A stretch of DNA of 64,000 nt from the NCBI RefSeq assembly GCF_000295935.2, contig NZ_ALWO02000023.1, forward strand, positions 124,001 to 188,000. The letters are read 5' to 3'. A program made the translations under genes and the position numbers. Below the pieces are notes generated by a model that was not told the origin of the DNA, searched no databases, and was given only the letters and a program-made list of their open reading frames with translations. This document shows positions 10,001 through 17,978 of the stretch, in pieces (the first letter of the stretch is position 1; every line of letters starts with the position of its first letter). This DNA comes from Indibacter alkaliphilus LW1. Its GTDB lineage: Bacteria; Bacteroidota; Bacteroidia; Cytophagales; Cyclobacteriaceae.

Positions 10001-10544
10001 CCAGCTTTCTTAAGGTTTCTTTTTTCCGGGTTTTGAATTTGGAAATTCCTGCTGCTTCTTCAAAAAGGTCTCTTCTGGAATTATTCTTATCGTTGAGCAA
10101 TTCATCAATCATTTTCAATTCTATGATTGCATAGCTATTGGAATTGATTCCAGTATCCATAAAGAGATTGGTGATATCTTTAAGCCTACAGGCAATTCCA
10201 TTGAGGAGGTATTCACTCTCTCCGCTGCGGTAATAGCGACGAGTGATAGTGACATGGGTGTACTCGGTAGGAAGAAGGTTTTTGGTATTTTCAAAAGTAA
10301 GGGAAACTTCGGCCATATTGGTAGGCTTGCGGTTTTTGGTTCCGTTGAAGATCACATTTTCCATTTTATCTGACCTTAGCATACGGGTTTTTTGCTCACC
10401 CAATACCCATCTGATGGCATCAACTACGTTGGATTTACCACAGCCATTTGGTCCTACGACCCCAGTAATTCCTTTATCAAAATGGATGACCATCTTGTCA
10501 CCAAAACTTTTGAAACCTTTTATTTCTAGCTTACTCAGCAGCAT
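7005..10544 (-). CDS. smc: Chromosome segregation protein SMC
   Basis: Chromosome-condensing ATPase of 1179 residues, the usual bacterial SMC length. The N-terminal head has the Walker A motif GVVGPNGCGKSNVVDAIRW near residue 30. Two long coiled coils flank a hinge at roughly residues 510-640. The C-terminal head has the ABC signature LSGGEKTLTA and the Walker B region CIFDEVDAPLDDAN. The partners ScpA and ScpB are not in the window. A consensus promoter lies just upstream at 10574-10603. No irregularity seen. Confidence 0.97.
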   Translation of the reverse strand: MLLSKLEIKGFKSFGDKMVIHFDKGITGVVGPNGCGKSNVVDAIRWVLGEQKTRMLRSDKMENVIFNGTKNRKPTNMAEVSLTFENTKNLLPTEYTHVTITRRYYRSGESEYLLNGIACRLKDITNLFMDTGINSNSYAIIELKMIDELLNDKNNSRRDLFEEAAGISKFKTRKKETLRKLEDTDADLERVEDVLFEIEKNLKSLEKQAKQTAKYFEIKKEYKEASINLAKKSVSKHSYTLIGLNEKLKEESDRKLEINAKVAEKEAYLEQAKTDLIQKEKLLSSRQKTLNEHVNKIRAFESDKKIKNERLRFLEDRAQKLREQIDADRKSNDRAGFSIRSLEQERESAQKQLSEKEFVVEELRRDYESKKLQQAEIQEKQKVANKDFSLVKDKVYQLAKEQEIKQIQLSTIKQELEKTASDDNSQEANLAEFEERIVILKDELDSKSASLSKIKAKEEDQSQKIEETNRVIEMIREEVTQLSRKLDAKQNEFNLTKSLVENLEGFPEAIKFLKKNSTWGKDTPLLSDVLTTEDRYRVTIENYLENYMNYYVVETEAQAIAAVNLLSDAAKGKANFFVLEHFNSFQPSQTKLFSNAIPATEIIEFDEKYGKLISFILDNTYIVQGEFKDFPADHAAIFITESGKFTKRKFSISGGSVGLFEGKRIGRAKNLEKLEKEIKELNKKVSATRANLDNKLSDLLKLKEVSYKKDIENLQQEISEVNQQYVSIRTKKEQLSELLSSNANKREDILEKIDSLQTSLEEIGPELEAEKASLESLESELEQLNIQLEEESEDLSKRSQAFNQENILYHQQLNRVNSLDQEIEFKQSAFESSKERIEKSQGELSATDQEIRGLIDNNELKDDELIELYGEKEGIEKGVNEAEKDYYAVRGEIDSTDKTIRELQKVKESMDSLIQDIQQSLNEVRLKLTSLKERLSVEFEIDLDSLMEENPELDENYAELSESDLREIVQKAKDRLDRIGPINPMAMEAYDEIKERHTFITAQKEDLEKAKNSLVETIKEIDLVARETFLDAFAKIKENFIKVFRSLFTEEDQCDLTLLDPDNPLESSIEIIAKPKGKRPLTINQLSGGEKTLTATSLLFAIYLLKPAPFCIFDEVDAPLDDANIDKFNNIIQTFSKESQFIIVTHNKRTMASTDIIYGITMIEAGVSRVVPVDLRELA

Positions 10545-10573
10545 CCTACAGCAAATTGAAAATGATTATCGAA

Positions 10574-10603
10574 CAAAATTAACCCAATTCGGAAATTTAC
10601 CAA
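10574..10603 (-). promoter_or_regulatory. Promoter of smc
   Basis: Read on the minus strand: TTG (10601-10603), 19 bases, then TAATTTTG (10574-10581). This fits the Bacteroidota -33/-7 consensus and leaves about 30 bases to the smc ATG. Confidence 0.55.
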
Positions 10604-10774
10604 GTACTCTGAGTTTAGTGGTCCTTACCTGTAAGCCTGAAAGTGAACTCATCACTTTTATGGAGGGAGAAATTTCCATGGTTCAATTTGAATAATATCA
10701 TTTCAGAGACCTTGAGAAGGATAACCTTTTCCCCGAAATAATATTATATGTATATTGGAATCAAATTTTAGCTT

Positions 10775-11314
10775 ATGGATGCAGGCAATATCATATATAT
10801 CATCGCCATCATTATTTATTTTATTTACACTGCCTTGAAAAAAGGAAAGGGGCCAGAAGATGTAAATACTCCTGAAAACCCTGAGCAAGAAGCACCTAGG
10901 AAGCAAGTGTCTTTTGACGATCTATTGAGAGAAATCAGAGAAGGCCAACAGGAAAGGGAGCGGGATTTTGAAGAGTCAGGTCAGGGCGAAGTTATAGAAT
11001 CAAAACCGGTCAGAAAGCAAAAAGAGGTGCAACAAGCCAGAAGAGCTGATTCGTATCAACCCCAATCCATCGATCAACCAAAAGAATTTCACAAGTTTCA
11101 GGGTGAAATTGCTGATGTGGAAAAACCTAAATTGAAGACGCTTGATGAGCAGGTAAAATTGAACTCTAAGCTTGAGGGTTTGAAATCCACCATTGAAGTA
11201 GAAGAATTGGAAGAGGTTTCCGGGATGAATAAATATAAGTCACTTTTAAAAAATCCTGAGACAGTGAAAGAAGCTGTGGTTCTCAGTGAGATATTAAACA
11301 GGAAGCATTTTTAA
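10775..11314 (+). CDS. Small membrane-anchored protein of unknown function
   Basis: 179 residues. An N-terminal membrane helix (residues of about 5-21, NIIYIIAIIIYFIYTAL) is followed by KKGKG, then a long charged, proline-rich, probably disordered region. The C-terminal segment KSLLKNPETVKEAVVLSEIL ends in NRKHF. The ending (asn-pro-x-thr-val, then ...SEILNRK-F) resembles a conserved tail seen in small Bacteroidota membrane proteins, but I know no function. It stands alone, divergent from smc and ahead of the Rieske operon. A weak -7-like element, TATATTGG, lies about 20 bases upstream of the ATG. Confidence 0.7.
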   Translation: MDAGNIIYIIAIIIYFIYTALKKGKGPEDVNTPENPEQEAPRKQVSFDDLLREIREGQQERERDFEESGQGEVIESKPVRKQKEVQQARRADSYQPQSIDQPKEFHKFQGEIADVEKPKLKTLDEQVKLNSKLEGLKSTIEVEELEEVSGMNKYKSLLKNPETVKEAVVLSEILNRKHF

Positions 11315-11447
11315 TTTACATTTTTTGACTTTTTGTAAAGAGATTTGGGTTCTTTATCACAGGTGAAAAACAATTGATCTTACCGTAGGTTCAATTTTAG
11401 AATTCCCAAGAAAATCTAAAATATCATATAACCTCGTATCTACGGTC

Positions 11448-11948
11448 ATGAAAACAATACCAACAATCAAAACAGGACAGCTTTCCTCACAGAGAAGAGA
11501 CTTTCTAAAAAAATCAGGATCATTGGCAATCATGTCGATGTTTGGGATAGGTTTTTTCACATCATGCGCAGAAGACGAGGAACCCATGATGGATGATACT
11601 ACACCACCGGCGGAGGGTGGAAATGCAATTTCATTTGAAAATAACATCATTACTGTTGATTTGGATAGAGCCGAGGCATTGGACAGAGCAGGAGGTTGGG
11701 CATTAGTATTAGAAGCGAGAGCGTTGATAGTGAATGTAGGTGGAGGTCGCTTCAATGCCCTCACCTCCGTCTGTACCCATTCAGGATGTGACAGAAATTG
11801 GTCCTACAACAATGAGGTTTTTATCTGCAGCTGTCATGGTTCTAGATTCTCCAATACAGGCGATGTACTTCAAGGTCCGGCAAACAGACCTCTTACTGCT
11901 TTTCCTACCAATGTAGATGGTCGCACATTAACGGTAAATGTATCATGA
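11448..11948 (+). CDS. Rieske [2Fe-2S] lipoprotein with Tat-like signal
   Basis: Periplasmic Rieske iron-sulfur protein of 166 residues. The N-terminus carries SSQRRDFLKKSG, a twin-arginine-type signal, followed by a hydrophobic stretch ending FFTSCAED, a plausible lipobox. This fits export of a folded FeS protein and lipid anchoring. The cluster ligands are visible as CTHSGC (C-x-H) and CSCHGSRFS (C-x2-H), about 19 residues apart. It is too short for a cytochrome bc1/b6f Rieske subunit. It forms an operon with YceI and DUF5777 genes, and its stop overlaps the next ATG (ATGA). Likely an electron carrier; partner unknown. Confidence 0.85.
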   Translation: MKTIPTIKTGQLSSQRRDFLKKSGSLAIMSMFGIGFFTSCAEDEEPMMDDTTPPAEGGNAISFENNIITVDLDRAEALDRAGGWALVLEARALIVNVGGGRFNALTSVCTHSGCDRNWSYNNEVFICSCHGSRFSNTGDVLQGPANRPLTAFPTNVDGRTLTVNVS

Positions 11949-12493
11949 GCCGTTTTAGATATTTACTGGTTTCATGCTTCCTTCTTTTCAGTTCAATCGG
12001 CTATTCTCAGGAATTTCTAACGGAATCAGGATATGTGAACTTTCTCTCCAAAGCTTCACTAAATGAGTTCAATGGTGAGTCAAAGCAGCTGAATGGATTG
12101 GTAGATCTGGATAAAAATCTCCTTGATTTTTATATTGATCTGAATACGCTGAAAACAGGGATAGGACTTAGAGATAGACACATGCGTGAGAATTATTTAG
12201 AAACGCATAAGTACCAGTTTGCTGAATTCACAGGAAAGATCGCTGAAGGACCGGAGTTAAAACCTGGTGAAAGTAGAAAGGTGACCGCCAAAGGAAAGTT
12301 TAAAATCCACGGTGTGGAAAGGGAAATTGAGGTCCCCGGAACCATCAAGAGGATAAATGACTCTAATTTAGAATTGGAAGCGAATTTTAAAGTAATCCTT
12401 AGTGATTACAAGATAGACATTCCCAAAGTCATGTTTTACGAATTGTCCGAAGAACAGTCGGTTACAATCAAAGCCACACTCAAGAAGAAATAA
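11945..12493 (+). CDS. YceI-like periplasmic lipocalin-fold protein
   Basis: 182 residues with a signal peptide (MSRFRYLLVSCFLLFSSIGYSQ). The body matches the YceI pattern: alternating beta strands with ASLNEFNGESKQLNG, IDLNTLKTGIGLRDRHMREN, KYQFAEFTG and KGKFKIHGVEREIEVPGTI. YceI proteins are beta-barrels that bind isoprenoid-like lipids (family knowledge). The ligand here is unknown. Translation is coupled to the Rieske gene by a 4-base overlap. Confidence 0.85.
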   Translation: MSRFRYLLVSCFLLFSSIGYSQEFLTESGYVNFLSKASLNEFNGESKQLNGLVDLDKNLLDFYIDLNTLKTGIGLRDRHMRENYLETHKYQFAEFTGKIAEGPELKPGESRKVTAKGKFKIHGVEREIEVPGTIKRINDSNLELEANFKVILSDYKIDIPKVMFYELSEEQSVTIKATLKKK

Positions 12494-12498
12494 TTAAC

Positions 12499-13365
12499 AT
12501 GAAAACGCTTAAAATCACCCTCGCCATTCTTTTTGGCTTCATATACTCTGTAGAAGCCCAACTGGAAAGAAAACCTGCCAATCCTTCGCAGGAAGTTGAT
12601 TTGATTTTTCATGCGCCAAGAAGCATTAACTTATTTACAGTTGAGCCACTGGATGAAAAAACACTTCATTTCGCAATTATGCACACCTTCGGAACTGTTG
12701 ATGGTGGAATTCAGAATCTATATGGGCTGGACAATGGTGCCAATATTCAATTCAGTTTTGAATATGGCTTCAATGACAGATTCTCATTGGGTGCTGCAAG
12801 GCAAAGTACCGATAAAATGTATAACCTTTATGGCAGGTATCACTTCCTGAAGCAAACGCAGGATGATAAGATGCCATTTTCTTTGTCAATGATGGCTGCA
12901 GCAGGAGTGAATACTGCCAATTATCAGTTTTTGAATGAGGCCAATCCTGGCTTTATGGAGAGAACCAGTTATGGGGCACAGGTTATGCTCGCCAGAAAGT
13001 TCTCAGACAAAATAAGTTTACAGGTAAGTCCTATGATGGCTTACTTTAACAGTCCTGAGCCAATATTTCTCATAGAGGGAGATCAGAATTTATACCTTGC
13101 GCTTGGTTTCAGTGGTAAATATAAGATTACTGGTAAATCTTCTATCACCTTACAATACATTCCAAATCTGAATTCAGATTTGAGAAATAATCTAGGTGTT
13201 GGTATTGACCTGGAAGCAGGAGGTCATGTTTTTCAAATGTATTTCGTGACTTCCCAAGCCCTAAATGATCAGTATTTATTAGCTGGTGGAAATGGTGTTC
13301 CTGGAGAACAGTTCAGGTTAGGTTTTAATGTCAATCGGGTTTTTGCAACCGGAAGAAGGAAGTAG
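12499..13365 (+). CDS. DUF5777-type outer-membrane beta-barrel protein
   Basis: 288 residues with a cleavable signal (MKTLKITLAILFGFIYSVEAQ). The protein is rich in alternating hydrophobic/aromatic strands (FSFEYGFNDRFSLGAAR, MYNLYGRYHFLKQ, ISLQVSPMMAYF), consistent with a small outer-membrane barrel. It contains HAPRSINLFTVEPL and HTFGTVDGGIQNLYGLDNG, which I associate with DUF5777. Function unknown. It starts 5 bases after the YceI gene, completing a Rieske-YceI-DUF5777 operon that may handle a redox process at the envelope (inference). Confidence 0.75.
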   Translation: MKTLKITLAILFGFIYSVEAQLERKPANPSQEVDLIFHAPRSINLFTVEPLDEKTLHFAIMHTFGTVDGGIQNLYGLDNGANIQFSFEYGFNDRFSLGAARQSTDKMYNLYGRYHFLKQTQDDKMPFSLSMMAAAGVNTANYQFLNEANPGFMERTSYGAQVMLARKFSDKISLQVSPMMAYFNSPEPIFLIEGDQNLYLALGFSGKYKITGKSSITLQYIPNLNSDLRNNLGVGIDLEAGGHVFQMYFVTSQALNDQYLLAGGNGVPGEQFRLGFNVNRVFATGRRK

Positions 13366-13370
13366 CAACA

Positions 13371-14930
13371 CTATTCCCGATAATACCTGATGACCTGAAT
13401 CCAAGGGTCATCAGATACTACCTCTTGCTGGAATCCCATGGTATCGACTTTCAATCTGAATTTTTTTAAATACGTCTCTTCTTCAGGGTAAGCATGCTTG
13501 AAATATTTGTAATTCAACAAGTAAAACTCTTTATTGGCCAAATGAATTTTTAAATTCAATTGCTGAATATCCAAGACTGTTTTTGCTTCAGTCTCTGAAT
13601 TTCCGAGAAGCACATTTTGGCTAAAGTAAACAAATGAGTTTGTGTATATAACGTATTGATTATCTATTCTTTCTGTTGTGTATGTTAATGTGTTTTTGAA
13701 GTATTGATAATTCTTATTTTTTCTTTGGTAAGCAATACTTAAGATCACAGGGGCTAATAATAAGATTGATAATGAAAGTTTGGTAAAGGACTTTTTGATG
13801 GGTGCAGCAAAAATTAAAGCAAAAACAGCTTGATAAACAGACATCTGAAAATCAGATTGAAAAAGGGACACTAAAGACCCAAAAAAAAGTAGGCCTGCCA
13901 GATGGAAATTCCATTTTTCCCAAGAATCATATCCATAAGCAATCAGTACTGAAAGGATCGGGACCAAAATGATCAGATGTCTTGGATTTAAATATATGGG
14001 ATTGTAAAACTCCAAGGTGGAGCTCATAAACCAAAAACCAAACAAAAGACAAAGAGTAGCGATCGACATTTCAACATAAAACTCCTTCTTGCTAAGAAAA
14101 GTCTTTATCAATCCCGGAAGCGCCAAAACTATCCAAATCCAATAGGATCTTTCTATAAAGGTAAGGATAGGGAGATAGCTGATTCTTTGGAGTATCGCCA
14201 AGGCCCCCTTATCTGCATAGGTAAATTCAGAAATGTAATGGCCTTCATTCACGGATGAGAATCTTGCAAAAAGGTTTCCTTCAACCAAGCCATACCAGAT
14301 AAAAAAACTGCCCAGTATGATAATTGAAAAACTGACAAAGTACAGATGAAATTTGAGGTTGACTTTATTTTTTAAATCTATTACGAAGAGGATAATAGGG
14401 AAGGGCAAAAGAAAAACCATCATTTCCTTTGTAGAAAAACCTATAATTAAGCTCAAAGCCATGACCAAAGCCATGGATATGGGAGATTTGGACCTGAAGG
14501 AAGCTGCTAAAGGAACAAGACAGACCCAAAATGCCAAAATAGGATCAGGATAAACTTTATTGCTAAAATGAAGGAAATAAACCTGAGTACAGAAGAAGAG
14601 GGTAAACCAAAACCTACTATTGTTATCCTTTATTTGATGATAAAGTAGTATAAATGTGGTTAGGACAAAACTCAGAGAAGCCAAAGAGCCAATCCGATCC
14701 GAAAAACCAAAAATAAATGTGAAAAAGCCTGAGAAAATAAATGCACCCCAACGGTGACCAAAATGACTGTCATCAGGATAGGGCAAACCCTTCCAAAAGC
14801 TTTGACCAAAATTTAAATATGTCACATCATCCGAAAATGTGATCCCATCATATCCAAAATACCAATAGGCAATCAGAAATAGAACTCCTGTTATAAACTG
14901 TACTTCCTTCCAACTTTTATTCTGAGACAT
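13371..14930 (-). CDS. Polytopic membrane protein, GT-C glycosyltransferase-like
   Basis: 519 residues with roughly ten or more hydrophobic helices and a soluble C-terminal tail. Near the N-terminus, in the first outer loop, is GYDGITFSDDVTYLNFG. Acidic residues in that position are typical of GT-C (PMT/ArnT-like, family 39) glycosyltransferases that use lipid-linked sugars. HFGHRWGAF and NKVYPDPILAFW follow. The assignment to GT-C is by overall architecture, not by a firm motif. It ends 5 bases from the convergent DUF5777 gene. No operon partner seen. Confidence 0.6.
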   Translation of the reverse strand: MSQNKSWKEVQFITGVLFLIAYWYFGYDGITFSDDVTYLNFGQSFWKGLPYPDDSHFGHRWGAFIFSGFFTFIFGFSDRIGSLASLSFVLTTFILLYHQIKDNNSRFWFTLFFCTQVYFLHFSNKVYPDPILAFWVCLVPLAASFRSKSPISMALVMALSLIIGFSTKEMMVFLLPFPIILFVIDLKNKVNLKFHLYFVSFSIIILGSFFIWYGLVEGNLFARFSSVNEGHYISEFTYADKGALAILQRISYLPILTFIERSYWIWIVLALPGLIKTFLSKKEFYVEMSIATLCLLFGFWFMSSTLEFYNPIYLNPRHLIILVPILSVLIAYGYDSWEKWNFHLAGLLFFGSLVSLFQSDFQMSVYQAVFALIFAAPIKKSFTKLSLSILLLAPVILSIAYQRKNKNYQYFKNTLTYTTERIDNQYVIYTNSFVYFSQNVLLGNSETEAKTVLDIQQLNLKIHLANKEFYLLNYKYFKHAYPEEETYLKKFRLKVDTMGFQQEVVSDDPWIQVIRYYRE

Positions 14931-14993
14931 TATGTGTCAATAACTTTTAGCTTTGGGCTTAAATGTACTATCTTTTGAACTTAAATTGATACC

Positions 14994-15908
14994 ATGGCTA
15001 AGGCAAACACGATAGAGCAACAGAAAATACTTCGGGTATTCAGGCTGATCAACCTTCTGAAATCCAATATAGGCAAGAATGTACACAAGTTGGCAGAAAC
15101 GCTTGAAACAGATACCAGAACAATTTATAGATACTTCAAGCTACTGGAAGCTCTGGGTTTTGAGATAGAAAAGAAGCATGGGAAATTCAGATTGGTTGAC
15201 AAAGTAGGAAGTCCCGATGAGTACGCCTATGGAACTTTTAATGAAGAGGAAATAGATTTGATCAATCAAATGCTGAGTAAGTCATCAGATAAGAATCTGC
15301 TCAAGGACTCTATTCTTAAAAAGATCAATATTCGTTCAGACTTTAACCAAAGTGTCAATCAGCTTTTTAATGCCAGGTTGGGAAAGTTTGTGGATATGCT
15401 CTCAAGAGCAGTCAAAGACAAAAACCAGGTATATCTTAAGGATTATTATTCCCTAAGTTCAGATTCGGTCACAGACAGACTCATCGAGCCGGTTCAGTTT
15501 AACAAAAATTACGATGCTATTTACGCTCTTGAAGTGGAATCGAAAGAGATGAAGATTTTCAAAATTGAGAGAATAGGTGAGGTGCAGCTTACCTCCAAAC
15601 CTATGAAGCATCAGTCTCTGCATCAACGATTGGAGCCGGGGCTTTTTGGTTTTTCGGGAAAGAATCAATTTTTCCTCAAACTGAAACTGAGCAAAAAGGC
15701 ATATCAATTGATGATAGAAGAATTTCCTGATGCCAAACCACATACTTATTGTAAAAACAGGAAGCATTACTTTTTTGAGGGAGAGGTGCCACAGCTCCCA
15801 GGCTTAGCAAGGTTTATTTTAGGTCTTCCAGGAGAAGTGCAAGTATTGGAAGGAGAAGAGTTGAAAGAGTATCTTGATGAGCAGATCCAAAAACAGCATT
15901 TTTATTAG
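14994..15908 (+). CDS. WYL-domain transcriptional regulator
   Basis: 304 residues. The N-terminal HTH region (about 1-75) reads VFRLINLLKSNIGKNVHKLA then DTRTIYRYFKLLEALGFEIE, a DeoR/HTH_11-like DNA-binding domain. The remainder resembles a WYL-type ligand domain (IEPVQFNKNYDAIYALEVES, KIFKIERIGEVQL) and a C-terminal extension. WYL proteins usually sense nucleic-acid or nucleotide ligands (family knowledge). It is divergent from the GT-C-like gene and followed 32 bases later by a GNAT gene. The target is unknown. Confidence 0.75.
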   Translation: MAKANTIEQQKILRVFRLINLLKSNIGKNVHKLAETLETDTRTIYRYFKLLEALGFEIEKKHGKFRLVDKVGSPDEYAYGTFNEEEIDLINQMLSKSSDKNLLKDSILKKINIRSDFNQSVNQLFNARLGKFVDMLSRAVKDKNQVYLKDYYSLSSDSVTDRLIEPVQFNKNYDAIYALEVESKEMKIFKIERIGEVQLTSKPMKHQSLHQRLEPGLFGFSGKNQFFLKLKLSKKAYQLMIEEFPDAKPHTYCKNRKHYFFEGEVPQLPGLARFILGLPGEVQVLEGEELKEYLDEQIQKQHFY

Positions 15909-15940
15909 GGAAATGTTTTTGATACCTGTTTATTTAACTT

Positions 15941-16345
15941 ATGGTTATCAAAGAAATATCAATTGGTGAAGCATTGCCCATCAGACAAAAAGCCATGTGG
16001 CCGGACGAGTCTATGGATTTTGTAAAGGTTGAAGGAGATGAAAAGGCTGTTCATTTGGGTTTACTTCTGGATAGAAAGCTGATTTCAGTGGTTTCGATTT
16101 TTGGAACCGGGGAGGTGGTACAGTTTAGAAAGTTTGGAACTTTACCGGATTATCAGAAAAGAGGATTTGGAAGCAAGCTATTGGTTTATTTAATCGGTTT
16201 TTTAAAGGAAAGGTCGGTTAAAAAAATCTGGTGCAATGCCAGAACTGAAAGGGTTGATTTTTATGAGGGATTTGGTTTCACTGCAACAACAAAAACTTTC
16301 TTCAAGACAGGTAAGGAATATGTGATCATGGAGATGGAATTATGA
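15941..16345 (+). CDS. GNAT family N-acetyltransferase
   Basis: 134 residues of GCN5-related acetyltransferase fold. The acetyl-CoA loop is seen as RKFGTLPDYQKRGFGSKLLVYL, the Q/R-x-x-G-x-G/A signature, followed by IWCNARTERVDFYEGFGF, the usual motif B. Substrate unknown. It may be co-transcribed with the WYL regulator 32 bases upstream. Confidence 0.85.
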   Translation: MVIKEISIGEALPIRQKAMWPDESMDFVKVEGDEKAVHLGLLLDRKLISVVSIFGTGEVVQFRKFGTLPDYQKRGFGSKLLVYLIGFLKERSVKKIWCNARTERVDFYEGFGFTATTKTFFKTGKEYVIMEMEL

Positions 16346-16368
16346 AACTGTACTTTTTGATAAATTGA

Positions 16369-16605
16369 TTAAAGTTCGGTTTGAATCTCCTCTATCTCTG
16401 ACATTCTATTTGATAGGTCTCCATTGGTCAATTCCCAGACCTCTTTTAAGAGGAGTCTACCACCCTCGGTTATGTATGGGCTTGATCTGCATTTACCCTG
16501 GCGGATTGCCCCATCTGCATTGATATGCTGATAGACCATATCGATATTTCCCGCTTTGTCTACCTTTCCTAAATTTGACCTTTTACTATTTCCCCACCCA
16601 ATATT
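16369..16605 (-). pseudogene. Remnant of a small Bacteroidota protein (often named N-acetylglutamate synthase-like)
   Basis: On the minus strand a frame without a usable start reads GKVDKAGNIDMVYQHINADG, then GKCRSSPY, GGRLLLKEVWELTNGD and a terminal SEIEEIQTEL. Just upstream, in another frame, is ILGGEIVKGQI, which should directly precede it. A missing base in the T run near 16571-16574 would join the two frames. The pattern (GGEI-KG-L-G-VD--GNIDM-YH-N...W-WTSGD-S-G-S-IEEI) is that of a short Bacteroidota protein commonly auto-annotated as N-acetylglutamate synthase. The N-terminal half is gone. Family assignment is from memory and moderate. Confidence 0.5.
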
Positions 16606-16804
16606 TAATTTTTTCAGGGATCAATTTGAGAAATTTCAAGACCTGATTGGGCAGATGCTCTTTTATATTGGAGGTAGAAGAATTGGTCAATAAAGAAATA
16701 TAGGTTACCGAGGCAGTATAATAGAATCAAAAGAAAATTAGTAAACAACCTTCTATTTATGCAATAATATTGCATTTACTTTAATTTTTGTTCTACTTTA
16801 GAAA

Positions 16805-17332
16805 ATGGAAAAAATAATCATCGGAATCCTTACCTGTTCGGACAGAGCGGCAGCCAATGTATACGAAGATATTTCTGGTAAGGAAATATTAGACTTTTTG
16901 AAGGATGTATTAAGCAATTCAATTGAACCAGTTTACCAGGTAGTTCCTGATGAAAAAGAGAAAATCATGGCTACATTTAGGATGATGTCGGACAGAAAAT
17001 GCGCCTTGATCGTGACTACTGGAGGTACAGGTCCAGCTCCCAGAGATGTAACCCCGGAGGCTACAGAGGAAGTCTGTGACAAAATGTTGCCTGGATTTGG
17101 GGAATTGATGCGTCAAGTGAGCTTGCAATATGTGCCAACCGCGATTTTATCAAGACAGACAGCCGGGATTTACAAACAAAGTCTGATTGTCAATTTGCCA
17201 GGTAAGCCATCTGCTATCCGCCAATGTCTGGAAGCTGTTTTTTCAGCTATTCCGTATTGTCTTGATTTGATCGGTGGTCCTTATTTGGAATGCGATGAAT
17301 CAAAGATTAAGGTTTTTAGGCCCAAAAGCTAG
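16805..17332 (+). CDS. mog: Molybdenum cofactor protein MogA/MoaB
   Basis: 175 residues. Molybdopterin adenylyltransferase-type protein of moco synthesis. It begins IIGILTCSDRAA and has the MoCF-binding signature VTTGGTGPAPRDVTPEAT, plus a C-terminal NLPGKPSAIRQCLEAVF. MogA (adenylyltransferase) and MoaB share this fold and cannot be separated with certainty by eye. The presence of mobA and a molybdenum nitrate reductase in the same window gives it a purpose. It is a single gene here. Confidence 0.88.
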   Translation: MEKIIIGILTCSDRAAANVYEDISGKEILDFLKDVLSNSIEPVYQVVPDEKEKIMATFRMMSDRKCALIVTTGGTGPAPRDVTPEATEEVCDKMLPGFGELMRQVSLQYVPTAILSRQTAGIYKQSLIVNLPGKPSAIRQCLEAVFSAIPYCLDLIGGPYLECDESKIKVFRPKS

Positions 17333-17347
17333 CAATGTTAAACTGTT

Positions 17348-17752
17348 TCAGGCATGACAGTCTTTGCAGTAGCCTTCAATAGCAATAGTTTCAGGATTGA
17401 TGTTTTTTCCCGTCAAAGTATTAAGGTATTCCACGGGTAAATCTGGAAGAACTTCAACTTTCTGGCAGCATTTACACCTGAATTTTGGACTGTTAATGAT
17501 TTCCTTATTTGAAGTTTTGAGTGTAAAAAGAAGGTTCCCATCTGTACAGGGGATTTTTTGAAGAATATCCTTTTCTGTAAAAAGGATCAAAATGCGGTAA
17601 ACTGTAGTTCTATCCATTTTCTCCCTGAACAATTGATGAAGATTGCATAATGAAAAGGCCTTTTTACTTTCTGTCAAGAGTTGAAGTACCAATACCCTGT
17701 TTTCATTGGGCCTAACCCCATATACATGAAGTATGTTTTTAAACTTTTCCAT
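17348..17752 (-). CDS. Fur-family metal-responsive repressor (Zur-like)
   Basis: 134 residues from the ATG at 17752. An upstream extension of the frame would run deep into yidD and is not credible. Winged helix: YGVRPNENRVLVLQLL and DRTTVYRILILFTEKDIL. C-terminal structural zinc site: CKCC and CKDC. It is short for Fur and its cognate operon starts with a CobW zinc-chaperone-type GTPase, so a zinc-sensing (Zur) role is likely but inferred. Last gene of cobW-dcd-yidD-fur, overlapping yidD by 14 bases. It is probably autoregulated through the palindrome at 19493-19507. Confidence 0.8.
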   Translation of the reverse strand: MEKFKNILHVYGVRPNENRVLVLQLLTESKKAFSLCNLHQLFREKMDRTTVYRILILFTEKDILQKIPCTDGNLLFTLKTSNKEIINSPKFRCKCCQKVEVLPDLPVEYLNTLTGKNINPETIAIEGYCKDCHA

Positions 17753-17978
17753 TGGATTTGTTTTTTTCAGGAACTGGATCATAGCCATATGTGCCCCAAG
17801 GATGGCATTTGAATAATCTTTTAATGCCAAGCCAGAGCCCCATAAAGGCACCATGGGTTTGTATGGCCTGAATCATGTAGTTGGAACAACTTGGTTGATG
17901 ACGACAAGAAGAGGGGAACATTGGACTGATAAACCATTGATAGAGCTTGACAGGAAATATGAAAAGCCACCTGATCAT
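17739..17978 (-). CDS. yidD: Membrane protein insertion efficiency factor YidD
   Basis: 79 residues. It has the full YidD signature: a short N-terminal amphipathic/hydrophobic segment IFPVKLYQWFISPMFPSSCR, then PSCSNYMIQAIQTHG, then GIKRLFKCHPWG and GYDPVP. YidD assists YidC-dependent insertion of inner-membrane proteins (family knowledge). It usually sits beside rpmH/rnpA. Here it is embedded in a metal-type operon, overlapping dcd by 4 bases and the Fur-family gene by 14. Confidence 0.93.
   Translation of the reverse strand: MIRWLFIFPVKLYQWFISPMFPSSCRHQPSCSNYMIQAIQTHGAFMGLWLGIKRLFKCHPWGTYGYDPVPEKNKSNGKV

Noticed and set aside
10243-10695. 150-codon plus-strand frame over the start of smc
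   Set aside because: Antisense shadow of smc and its promoter.
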